Shown: one piece after another, positions 16,835-24,549 of the stretch
How positions within the stretch are numbered: the first letter of the stretch is position 1
Layout of the letters: every line of letters starts with the position of its first letter
From: Phycisphaerales bacterium
GTDB lineage: Bacteria; Planctomycetota; Phycisphaerae; Phycisphaerales; UBA1924
DNA length: 64,000 bases
Assembly: GCA_028279375.1 (NCBI GenBank)
Contig: JANQNW010000018.1
Coordinates: 1-64,000, forward strand
Direction: 5' to 3'
Translations under genes and position numbers: made by a program
Notes under the pieces: model-generated
Told to the model about the DNA's origin: nothing
Seen by the model: the letters and a program-made list of their open reading frames with translations, nothing else
The model's database searches: none

Positions 16835-17458
16835 ATGAGACGACTACTTGCCATTGCCGGGGCGACGATCGTGGGATTCTCCACTGGGTGCGCCAGTCAG
16901 CCGGAAGCGTCGGAGATCCCATGGCCGGATGGCGCCGCGGCTCGCGGCGGGCTTGCCGAGGCGCCGGTGGGCGCGCCGGAACATATTGAAGACGTGGAGG
17001 GTGTCGATAACTGCTACTTCGACGGCGCATTCTGCATCGCGTCGCAGCCGTCGCCCGAAGCGATCCGAGGCTTCGCAGACGCCGGCGCCACGGTCGTCAT
17101 CAGCCTCCGAACGGATGATGAGATGGAAGACCTCGATTTCGATCAGGCGGCGCTCTGCCATGAGCTCGGCATGGAATATGTCCATATTCCGCTCGGCGGT
17201 CCCGATCGCATCTACACGCGTCAGTCGGTGGACGCCTTCGCCGACGCGCTGGAGCGCCATGACAACAAGGCGGTCATTCACTGCGCCTCCGGCGGCCGAG
17301 CGACGTACATGTGGGTCGCGTACCTGGTCGAACACCGCGGCTATGAGTTCGACGAAGCGATGGCGGTGGGCGAACAGATTCGATTCCGGCCGTCGCCATT
17401 CGAGGGTCTTCTCGGTCGCGAGGTCGTGTACTCGCTCGGCCCTCCGGTTGAGGACTAG
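16835..17458 (+). CDS. Lipoprotein with a DUF442-type cysteine phosphatase domain
   Basis: ATG 16835 begins MRRLLAIAGATIVGFSTGC, a lipoprotein signal with lipobox STGC; an open frame upstream from 16712 lacks this feature. The 207-residue product carries a phosphatase-like domain with the loop VIHCASGGRATYMW. That is a C-X4-R motif as in the DUF442/beta-lactamase-hydrolase-like branch, not the C-X5-R of standard dual-specificity phosphatases. The YHIPLGG-like strand and a conserved Asp (DDEMEDL) upstream fit the fold. It is probably periplasmic. It starts about 180 bp from the divergent dockerin-repeat gene. Confidence 0.75.
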   Translation: MRRLLAIAGATIVGFSTGCASQPEASEIPWPDGAAARGGLAEAPVGAPEHIEDVEGVDNCYFDGAFCIASQPSPEAIRGFADAGATVVISLRTDDEMEDLDFDQAALCHELGMEYVHIPLGGPDRIYTRQSVDAFADALERHDNKAVIHCASGGRATYMWVAYLVEHRGYEFDEAMAVGEQIRFRPSPFEGLLGREVVYSLGPPVED

Positions 17459-17467
17459 GAGGACGCT

Positions 17468-18895
17468 CTAGAACTCGGCGCTGCCGGGCGTTCGCGGATA
17501 GGGGATTACATCGCGGATGTTCGCCATGCCTGTGGAGAACTGCACGAGGCGCTCGAAGCCGAGGCCGAATCCCGCATGGGGCACGGTCCCGTAGCGCCGC
17601 AGGTCGCGATACCACCAGTAGTTCTCCTTCGGCAGCCCCATCTCATCGATGCGCCTGTCGAGCACATCGAGGCGCTCTTCACGCTGTGAGCCGCCGATGA
17701 TCTCGCCGATCTTCGGCACGAGCACATCCATCGCCGAGACCGTCTTCTCATCGTCATTGAGACGCATGTAGAAGGCCTTGATTTCCTTGGGGTAATCCGT
17801 CAGCACGACGGGCTTCTTCAGGACTTCCTCTGTGATGTAGCGCTCGTGCTCGCTCTGGAGATCGACACCCCATTTGACCGGGAACTCGAACTTCTTCCCG
17901 CTCTTTTCGAGGAGCTCTATCGCCTCTGTGTAGGACATGCGCTCGAAGGGCGTATCGATAATGTGCGTCAGCGTCTCGATGACCGTCTTGTCGATCCGGA
18001 GATTGAAGAACTCCATATCGTCCTGACGCTCATCGAGCAGAGTCCGGAAGCAGTGCTTGATGAACGCCACTGCGAGGTCCGCGTTGTCCGACAGGTCGGC
18101 GAACGCAATCTCGGGCTCCACCATCCAGAACTCGGCGAGGTGTCGGCTCGTGTTGCTGTTCTCCGCGCGGAAGGTCGGTCCGAATGTGTACACCTTCGTA
18201 AGCGAGCAGCAGTAGCCCTCGACGTTGAGCTGCCCTGAGACGGTCAGATGCGCCTCCCGCCCGAAGAAGTCCTCGGCAAAATCCACGTCGCCAGTCTCTG
18301 TGCGAGGCGGGTTCACTGCGTCGAGCGTCGATACACGGAACATGTCGCCCGCGCCCTCGCAGTCGCTGGCCGTGATGATCGGCGTGTGCACATAGAAGAA
18401 CCCGTGCTCATCGAAGAACCGGTGGATGGCCATCGAGAGGCAGTGACGCACACGCGCGACGGCGCCGAATGTGTTCGTGCGTGTCCGAAGATGCGCGTAA
18501 TCACGGAGATACTCAAACGTGTGTCGCTTTTGGCTGATCGGATAGGTGTCCGGATTCTCGACCCAGCCGACGACACGGATCTCACTCGCCTGCAATTCGA
18601 CAGACTGTCCCTTGCCCTGCGATTCAACAAGTTCTCCGTCGGCCTCGATCGCACATCCGGCTGTGAGCTTCTGCACTTCGGATTCGTAATTCGCGAGGTC
18701 GCTTGGCGCCACGATCTGGAGCGTGTCGAAGCACGTGCCGTCCGTCAGGGCGATGAACGAGAGCCCGGCCTTCGAATCGCGTCGTGTGCGAACCCAGCCC
18801 TTGACGGTCGCTCGCTGCCCGGCGCTTGCGCCCAGAGCGTCCTTGATCGGGAGCCAGGAGTCCGTGGATGTCGGTGATGCTTGCGTCTGTGTCAT
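17468..18895 (-). CDS. asnS: Asparaginyl-tRNA synthetase
   Basis: A 475-residue class II aminoacyl-tRNA synthetase starting [14 protein letters not shown] at 18895; the frame is open to 18970 but the extra residues are not family-like. It has an N-terminal OB fold ([20 protein letters not shown]), motif 2 [20 protein letters not shown] and motif 3 [20 protein letters not shown]. The AENSNT variant is diagnostic for the asparagine enzyme. Its presence implies direct charging of tRNA-Asn. It is divergent from the DUF1643 gene and convergent with the phosphatase lipoprotein. Confidence 0.95.
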   Translation of the reverse strand: MTQTQASPTSTDSWLPIKDALGASAGQRATVKGWVRTRRDSKAGLSFIALTDGTCFDTLQIVAPSDLANYESEVQKLTAGCAIEADGELVESQGKGQSVELQASEIRVVGWVENPDTYPISQKRHTFEYLRDYAHLRTRTNTFGAVARVRHCLSMAIHRFFDEHGFFYVHTPIITASDCEGAGDMFRVSTLDAVNPPRTETGDVDFAEDFFGREAHLTVSGQLNVEGYCCSLTKVYTFGPTFRAENSNTSRHLAEFWMVEPEIAFADLSDNADLAVAFIKHCFRTLLDERQDDMEFFNLRIDKTVIETLTHIIDTPFERMSYTEAIELLEKSGKKFEFPVKWGVDLQSEHERYITEEVLKKPVVLTDYPKEIKAFYMRLNDDEKTVSAMDVLVPKIGEIIGGSQREERLDVLDRRIDEMGLPKENYWWYRDLRRYGTVPHAGFGLGFERLVQFSTGMANIRDVIPYPRTPGSAEF

Positions 18896-18947
18896 GATCG
18901 GGCGAGATGGTAGCAGCGCGGCGGAATTCTCGGCATCATGCGATCGG

Positions 18948-19466
18948 ATGGCGAGTGTTCCTGAGATCATCGAGCGCGGGGCGAGGTTCGATCAGTCGAA
19001 GCGCTATCGGTATCGACTCTGGCGGCGGTGGGATCTCACACTTCCGGCGGTCGCGTTCGTGATGCTGAACCCGTCAACGGCAGACGCCGAACACGATGAT
19101 CCCACAATCCGGCGCTGCTTCGGCTTCGCTCGCTCGTGGGGATTCGGGGCGCTCGAGGTCGTGAATCTCTTCGCGTGGCGATCAACCAGCCCGGCCGCCC
19201 TCCAGAGCGCGAAGGACCCGGTCGGCCCTGCAAACGACGCGGCGATTCTCGACGCGCATGCGTGCTGTGGGCAGACCGTGCTCGCGTGGGGCAATCACGG
19301 CGCACATTTGAATCGAGATCGGGAGGTTCGTCTCCTGCTCGACGGAGATGCATCGGTCGTGCATTTCGGGCTGACTGGCGCGGGGCAGCCAAGGCATCCG
19401 CTCTATATCCGAGCCGACGCTCCACGCCTCAGCGCCACAGCGATGCTCAGGCCCGCGCTGGTGTGA
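18948..19466 (+). CDS. DUF1643 family protein
   Basis: A 172-residue cytoplasmic protein whose central segment [20 protein letters not shown] followed by [26 protein letters not shown] is the hallmark of DUF1643. The later motif VLAWGNHG fits the same family. These proteins have no settled biochemical role and are often seen near phage or restriction genes, but here the neighbours are asnS and the E2 gene. The start at ATG 18948 is preferred over an in-frame position at 18723 that would run through asnS. Its 3' end overlaps the E2 gene by 20 bp, tail to tail. Confidence 0.85.
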   Translation: MASVPEIIERGARFDQSKRYRYRLWRRWDLTLPAVAFVMLNPSTADAEHDDPTIRRCFGFARSWGFGALEVVNLFAWRSTSPAALQSAKDPVGPANDAAILDAHACCGQTVLAWGNHGAHLNRDREVRLLLDGDASVVHFGLTGAGQPRHPLYIRADAPRLSATAMLRPALV

Positions 19467-20853
19467 GAAGACTCTCGGGCGCCTGCAACAACTCGACGAC
19501 GAATGCGAGGCAGCGTGCGGCCTCTGCGCCGTCTACGACACGATGGTCGCAGGCGAGGCTTAGCGGCAGCAGTTTGCCGACTCGAATCGCGCCGTTGTCT
19601 GCCACAACGCCTTCTCTGGCGCGCCCGACGGCGAGGATCGCGACCTCGGGATAGTTGATCACGGGCGTCGCGAACCGACCGGCGTACGACCCGACGTTGC
19701 TGATCGTGAACGTGGAGCCCATCAGCCGGTCGCGGGGGATCGAGCGTTCGCGCGTCATGCGAGCGAGATCCGCGATATGGCGCGCGACCTCGAGGAGGCC
19801 GAGCGTGTCGGCGTTCGGAATGACAGGGACCGAGAGGCCGTGCTCCGTGTCCGTCGCGATGCCCATATTCACGCCGGCGTGCTGGCGGATTTCCTGGGCT
19901 TCGTCATTGACGGTGGCGTTGAGCGTCGGAAACCTCTTCATGGCCCGACAGACGGCGCTGACAACGAACGGGAGATAGGAGACGCTCTCGCCGCTGGCGG
20001 CCTGCACCTGCTTGCGCACCTTGTCGAGCGAGGAGATCTCCGCTTCGTCCATCACCGTGAAGTGAACGGCTGTGTCGATCGACTGTCGGAGCCTTCCGGC
20101 GATCGTCCGTCGAGTGCCACGGAAGGGGACTGTCTTGTCGCCGGCCATGGCCGGGGGCGGGGCGGGCACGCCGCCTGAGGCGACCTTCACGGCGAGGGCT
20201 GCGTTCTCGACTTCTTCGGCGACGACATGCTGAACATGAGCGGGAGCTTCGGCCTGAGCGGCAGGCGCGGGAGCGATGCGTTGGGCGGGCTGAGCCGACG
20301 GGGCGGGCTGAGAGCCGCTTCCTGCCGCCCTGACGTCCTTCTCAGTCACGCGACCGGCAAGACCGGTGCCACGAACGTTGTCGATGTCCACGCCCAGATC
20401 GCGGGCGAGACGTCGGACGGCGGGCGTCGCGAGAGCTTTGCCGGATGAGCCGCTGACACCGGGCGTCGCGCTGAGGCTCCCGACAACAGTTCCGGCGTCC
20501 TCTCGCTCCTCGGTCGCGGTCGCGGCTGAGCCGTTGTCGGAGGGCGATGGAGTCGCGGTCGCCTGAGCAGGAGCAGGGGCCGGGGCTGCGGCGGCTCCAC
20601 CCTCGTAGGTGATGAGCGGATTGCCGACGTTGAGGATCTCGCCTTCGGATCCGTGAAGGACCGCGATGACGCCGTCGCGCGGACTCGGGACTTCGACGAG
20701 CGCCTTGTCCGTCTCCATCTCGGCGAGAATGTCATGCTCTGCGACGCTGTCGCCGACGCTGACGCGCCACTTGATGAGTTCGGCTTCATGCACACCTTCC
20801 CCGAGGTCGGGGAGGATGAAGACGTTCGGATCAGATGAGGTTTGGTGAGCCAT
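19447..20853 (-). CDS. bkdB: 2-oxoacid dehydrogenase dihydrolipoyl acyltransferase (E2)
   Basis: A 468-residue E2 core protein. It has one lipoyl domain (lysine in AEMETDKALVEVPSP, near residue 48), an Ala/Pro/Thr-rich hinge, a peripheral-subunit-binding domain (ATPAVRRLARDLGVDIDNVR), a second Pro/Ala hinge and a catalytic domain ending with ACDHRVVDGAEAARCL, the HxxxDG active site. Because it lies in an operon with leucine dehydrogenase and leucine-degradation enzymes, a branched-chain 2-oxoacid substrate is likely, although pyruvate cannot be excluded from sequence alone. It is last in the operon, 100 bp after E1beta. The lipoyl group would come via LipB. Confidence 0.88.
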   Translation of the reverse strand: MAHQTSSDPNVFILPDLGEGVHEAELIKWRVSVGDSVAEHDILAEMETDKALVEVPSPRDGVIAVLHGSEGEILNVGNPLITYEGGAAAAPAPAPAQATATPSPSDNGSAATATEEREDAGTVVGSLSATPGVSGSSGKALATPAVRRLARDLGVDIDNVRGTGLAGRVTEKDVRAAGSGSQPAPSAQPAQRIAPAPAAQAEAPAHVQHVVAEEVENAALAVKVASGGVPAPPPAMAGDKTVPFRGTRRTIAGRLRQSIDTAVHFTVMDEAEISSLDKVRKQVQAASGESVSYLPFVVSAVCRAMKRFPTLNATVNDEAQEIRQHAGVNMGIATDTEHGLSVPVIPNADTLGLLEVARHIADLARMTRERSIPRDRLMGSTFTISNVGSYAGRFATPVINYPEVAILAVGRAREGVVADNGAIRVGKLLPLSLACDHRVVDGAEAARCLAFVVELLQAPESLLTPARA

Positions 20854-20925
20854 GTGCTTCGTCGGGGTTGTCGCCGCGACCCGTCGAGATCGATCAGTGC
20901 GACGAGGAGTTCTTCGAGGTGCTGA

Positions 20926-20937
20926 CGCTGATCAGCG
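20926..20937. repeat. 12-bp perfect palindrome between E1beta and E2
   Basis: CGCTGATCAGCG reads the same on both strands and lies in the 100-bp gap between E1beta and E2, 16 bases from the E1beta stop. It could form a short mRNA hairpin that stabilises transcript ends within the operon, or be a protein-binding site. No T-tract follows, so it is not an intrinsic terminator. Confidence 0.35.
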
Positions 20938-20953
20938 AATGTGCGAGACAGAA

Positions 20954-21928
20954 TCAGTATGCCGTGCACGCCATGACGGCGTCCACGATGCGCGGAGTCT
21001 CTGGGAGATAATCGAGTTCCAGCTTGTAGTACGGCATGATCGTGTCGAAGCCGGTCACACGCTGGACCGGCGCTTCGAGTCGCAGGAAGCAGTGCTCCTG
21101 GATCGCGGTCGCGATCTCGGCGCCGAAGCCGCAGGTCCGCGGGGCCTCATGCACGATGACGCAGCGCCCGGTCTTGTTCACGCTCTCGACGATGGTGTCG
21201 AGGTCGTAGGGGTAGATGGAGCGGAGGTCGATGAGCTCGACGCTCAGGTGGTCGGGCAACTTGTCCATCGCCTCGAGGGCCTGATAGACCGTGGCGCCCC
21301 AGGTGACGATCGTGAGGTCATTGCCGGTCTCGACGACACGCGCCTGGCCGATCGGAACGGTGTACACATCTTCTGGAACTTCCTCGCGGAACGCGCGATA
21401 GATGCGCTTCGGCTCGAAGTAGATCACCGGGTCCGGGTCGCGGATCGCCGAGATCAGGAGGCCCTTCGCGTCATACGGATTCGACGGCATCACGACCTTG
21501 ATGCCCGGGTGATGCGCGTAGATCGCCTCCGGCGAGTCGGAGTGAAGCTCCGGAGCGTGGATGCCGCCGCCGACAGGGACGCGCACAGTCAGCGGAACCG
21601 TGACGGCGCCGCGGCTTCGCGTGCGATAGCGGCCGCCGTGATTGACCAACTGGTCATAGGCCGGGCCGAGAAAGCCTTCGAACTGAATCTCGGGGATGGG
21701 TCGCATGCCGGCGATCGCGAGACCGATCGCTGAGCCCATGACGCCGGATTCCGCCAACGGCGTATCGACGACGCGATCTTCGCCGAACTTCTCCTGCAGC
21801 CCTTCCGTGACGCGGAAGACGCCGCCATTGAGACCGACATCTTCGCCGAGCAGGACGACGCGCTCGTCGGCGCGCATTTCCTGCTCGAGACCGAGATTGA
21901 TTGCCTGGACCAGTGTGAGTTCAGCCAT
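20954..21928 (-). CDS. bkdA2: 2-oxoacid dehydrogenase E1 component, beta subunit
   Basis: A 324-residue protein of the family's normal length (about 325). Motifs include ALNLGLEQEM-like opening residues (AINLGLEQEMRADERVVLLG), GEDVGLNGGVFRVTEGLQ, FEGFLGPAYDQLVNHGGRYR and DLRSIYPYDLDTI, with the C-terminal GFDTIMPYYKLELDYLP. It pairs with E1alpha (22252-23379) to form the thiamine-diphosphate-dependent decarboxylase. A small FlbD-like gene is placed between the two. Context with leucine dehydrogenase favours branched-chain substrates. Confidence 0.9.
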   Translation of the reverse strand: MAELTLVQAINLGLEQEMRADERVVLLGEDVGLNGGVFRVTEGLQEKFGEDRVVDTPLAESGVMGSAIGLAIAGMRPIPEIQFEGFLGPAYDQLVNHGGRYRTRSRGAVTVPLTVRVPVGGGIHAPELHSDSPEAIYAHHPGIKVVMPSNPYDAKGLLISAIRDPDPVIYFEPKRIYRAFREEVPEDVYTVPIGQARVVETGNDLTIVTWGATVYQALEAMDKLPDHLSVELIDLRSIYPYDLDTIVESVNKTGRCVIVHEAPRTCGFGAEIATAIQEHCFLRLEAPVQRVTGFDTIMPYYKLELDYLPETPRIVDAVMACTAY

Positions 21929-21975
21929 GGTGCTTTCGTCTGTTCATGTCGCCCCACCGGGGGCGTTGCGTTTTC

Positions 21976-22242
21976 TTAACCAGCCGCGATGACCGCCGCG
22001 GCGGCGCCGCCGTCGGTGTCGTGATCATCCTCCGGCGCCAGCGGGAGTATCTCAGGCATGCCTGCATTGAGCATCAGCGAGACCTCCTCCGGCGTCAGAC
22101 GGACTTTGATCACCGAGTTGCCGAAACTGCTTGAGAGCGCCATGACGATCTCCGTCGATCGACGCGCCTGCTTGACAAGTTTCACGTGAACGGGGTTGAT
22201 CCAGACTTCCCCGCCCTTTATGTCTTCGAATCGAACGAGCAT
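21976..22242 (-). CDS. Small FlbD-like protein inside the 2-oxoacid dehydrogenase operon
   Basis: An 88-residue protein starting MLVRFEDIKGGEVWINPVHV. Its pattern of a short beta-rich opening, a conserved ...VxVRLTPEEVSLML turn and an acidic/Ala tail resembles the small FlbD family, known from flagellar operons, but the match is by eye and weak. It lies 9 bp after E1alpha and 47 bp before E1beta on the same strand, so it is almost certainly translated from the operon mRNA. No flagellar gene is in the window. Function unknown; a structural or regulatory partner of the complex is possible. Confidence 0.6.
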   Translation of the reverse strand: MLVRFEDIKGGEVWINPVHVKLVKQARRSTEIVMALSSSFGNSVIKVRLTPEEVSLMLNAGMPEILPLAPEDDHDTDGGAAAAVIAAG

Positions 22243-22251
22243 GGACTGCGA

Positions 22252-23379
22252 TCAGACCCTACTCGCCGCGCCGGTCGGGGACCGAAGCGTCTCCTGCTGA
22301 GGATTGATCCCGAGCGAGTGCGTCTTCATCGTGTCGCGCTGTCGCTTCAGGTCTTCCGGCAGGGTCTCGTAGGTGTAGTCGAAGATGTCGTTGGTCGTGG
22401 GCTTCGCAATGCCCTCGGCGTTCTTGACGATCTGCGAGACTTTCGCCTTCGCATCCTCATCGAACGCCTCTTGCTTCGCGTCGTCCCACAGGCCCTTGGA
22501 CTCGAGATATTTCCGCGTGCGAATCAGCGGATCACGATCGAGCCATTCCTCGACCTCCGCATTGTCGCGATAGCGACGCGCATCGTCAGCGGTCGTGTGG
22601 TCGCCGAGTCGATACGTCAGGGTCTCGATCAGCGTCGGCTTGCCGTCTTTCAGCGCCTTTGCCCGGGCGTCCTTCGCAGCCTTGTAGACCGCGAAGATGT
22701 CGTTGCCATCGATCTGGATCGTGTGGGCGCCGTAGGCGAGCCCCTTCTGCGCGAAGGTCTCAGCGGCGCTCTGCTTCGATCCAGGAGTCGAGATGGCCCA
22801 CTTGTTGTTCTGGCAGATGAAGACCGCCGGCACCTTCAGGACGGTTGCGAAGTTCATCGCCTCGTGGAAGTCGCCTTCGCTCGTAGCGCCATCACCGAAG
22901 AAGGTGAACACGGCCGTGTCATTGCCCTGCAGCTTTTGGGCCCACGCGATGCCGGCCGCGTGCAGCATGTGTGTGCCGATCGGGATCGAAATCGGCGTGA
23001 CATTGACGCCATCGGGGATCTGGTTGCCGCGCTCGTCGCCCATCCAGTGCAGCAGGATGTGCTCCATCGGGAGGCCATGGAGAAAGAGCGCGGTGTTCTC
23101 GCGATAGCAGGGGACGAGCCAGTCGTCGGGCTGCGCGGCAAGCGCCACGGCGCCGATCGCCTCCTGGCCCTTGTTCTGCGGGTACGTGCCCATGCGTCCG
23201 GATCGCTGCAGTTTGAATGCGATCTCGTCGTAGTGGCGACACAGCGACATCATCTCGTAGAGGCGGATGACATCGTTGTCCTTCAGTCCTCCACGGGACA
23301 GCTTCTCGTCCAGTTTGCCCTGCTCATTCAGGATCTGGATGTAGTTGATCTTTGCCTGGTAGGCGACTTTCGTCGGCAT
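22252..23379 (-). CDS. bkdA1: 2-oxoacid dehydrogenase E1 component, alpha subunit
   Basis: A 375-residue thiamine-diphosphate enzyme subunit. The cofactor motif runs from FFGDGATSEGDFHEAMNFAT to ICQNNKWAIS (GDG...NN), and the phosphorylation-loop region reads TYRLGDHTTADDARRYRD. The catalytic opening YEMMSLCRHYDEIAFKLQRS is typical of E1alpha. Its ATG at 23379 overlaps the leucine dehydrogenase stop (ATGA), so 2-oxoacids from deamination pass directly to this complex genetically as well as biochemically. It decarboxylates 2-oxoisocaproate and related acids and passes the acyl group to E2. Confidence 0.9.
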   Translation of the reverse strand: MPTKVAYQAKINYIQILNEQGKLDEKLSRGGLKDNDVIRLYEMMSLCRHYDEIAFKLQRSGRMGTYPQNKGQEAIGAVALAAQPDDWLVPCYRENTALFLHGLPMEHILLHWMGDERGNQIPDGVNVTPISIPIGTHMLHAAGIAWAQKLQGNDTAVFTFFGDGATSEGDFHEAMNFATVLKVPAVFICQNNKWAISTPGSKQSAAETFAQKGLAYGAHTIQIDGNDIFAVYKAAKDARAKALKDGKPTLIETLTYRLGDHTTADDARRYRDNAEVEEWLDRDPLIRTRKYLESKGLWDDAKQEAFDEDAKAKVSQIVKNAEGIAKPTTNDIFDYTYETLPEDLKRQRDTMKTHSLGINPQQETLRSPTGAASRV

Positions 23380-24467
23380 CAAGCGCTCCCTGTCGCAGCG
23401 GTGTTTCCGGAGTTGGTTCGAACCTGCACCTTGCCCGCGTCAATGCGCTTGCGTGCGTACGCCATCGCTGCGGCGTGCGCGGAGCCCAGGTTCTTTGCGT
23501 CATCGAGGATGGTCTTGATGACCGTTTCGATGTTGATGATTCGCCGGTGCAGTTCCTCGTCACTGAAGCCGCAGTAGAGGCCGGCGAGTTGCATAAGGCC
23601 GCCGCCATTGTTGACGAAATCGGGGCAGTACACGACGCCGGCGCCGTGCAGAAGGGCGGAGTCCTCGTCGGGATCGTCGAGCACGTTGTTGGCGCCCGGC
23701 GCCAAAATGGTGCAGCGAAGGTTCGAAACGTTGTTCGCATCAACGACGCGGCCGAGCGCGCACGGGCAGAGGATGTCGCATTCCGCTTCGACGATGTCGT
23801 CGCCGTTGACAGGCGTCGCCCCAAACTCGGAGACGACACGTTCAACGCGCTCGTCGACGATGTCCGTGACAAGAAGTTTGGCGCCTTCTGCGGCGGCGAT
23901 CTTGCAGACGTTGTAACCGAGCGCGCCGACGCCCTGGACTGCGATCGTCAGCCCCTCGAGGGTGTTCGGCTTGCCGAGATGCAGCAGCGCCCCGCGCATG
24001 CCCTGAACAACACCGAGCGCCGTGTAGGGCGCCGGGTCGCCACCGGCGGCGATGGTCTCACCACCCATCACGTACTTGGTCTCCGTCGCCATCCAGTCGA
24101 TGAACTGTGTGTTGACGCCGACATCCTCAGCGGCGATGTAGAGCCCGCCGAGGCGATCGACGAATCGGCCCATGGCCTTCGCGACGGCCTCAGTCGCCGG
24201 CTGATCCGCCGACTCGATCCAGATGACGCTCTTGGCCCCGCCCATCGGAAGATCGTCCGCAGCAGCCTTGTAGGTCATCGCCTCGCTGAGACGCAGCACG
24301 TCCTCGAGGGCTTCCTCTTCGCTTCGGTAGGCCCAGCGACGGCAGCCGCCGAGCGCCGGTCCAAGCGTCGTGTCGTGGATCGCAATGATCCCGCGAAGCC
24401 CCGTCTCGGAATCGTGGCAGAAGACGACATTCTCGTGACCTCGTTCCTGCGCCTGTTCAAAGACCAT
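23379..24467 (-). CDS. Leucine dehydrogenase (Glu/Leu/Phe/Val dehydrogenase family)
   Basis: From ATG 24467 (GGGAG about ten bases upstream) the product has 362 residues, the usual length of leucine dehydrogenase. It shows LGPALGGCRRW, the catalytic lysines in MTYKAAADDLPMGGAKSVIW, the aspartate in AAEDVGVNTQFI, and a Rossmann segment TIAVQGVGALGYNVCKIAAA for NAD+. The frame is open further to 24692 but those residues are not family-like. It converts leucine, valine and isoleucine reversibly to 2-oxoacids. Overlap with E1alpha makes it the first committed step of the downstream 2-oxoacid dehydrogenase. Confidence 0.9.
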   Translation of the reverse strand: MVFEQAQERGHENVVFCHDSETGLRGIIAIHDTTLGPALGGCRRWAYRSEEEALEDVLRLSEAMTYKAAADDLPMGGAKSVIWIESADQPATEAVAKAMGRFVDRLGGLYIAAEDVGVNTQFIDWMATETKYVMGGETIAAGGDPAPYTALGVVQGMRGALLHLGKPNTLEGLTIAVQGVGALGYNVCKIAAAEGAKLLVTDIVDERVERVVSEFGATPVNGDDIVEAECDILCPCALGRVVDANNVSNLRCTILAPGANNVLDDPDEDSALLHGAGVVYCPDFVNNGGGLMQLAGLYCGFSDEELHRRIINIETVIKTILDDAKNLGSAHAAAMAYARKRIDAGKVQVRTNSGNTAATGSA

Positions 24468-24549
24468 GTCGTGTGTCTCCCTTTCGTGAACGGGCCAGTC
24501 AAGACTGCCCGGGGGTCCTGATCGAACCAGACGATTGATGCGACGCCGG

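Noticed and set aside
22186-23577. A 463-codon plus-strand open frame opposite E1alpha
   Set aside because: It is antisense to clear E1alpha motifs; no family features.
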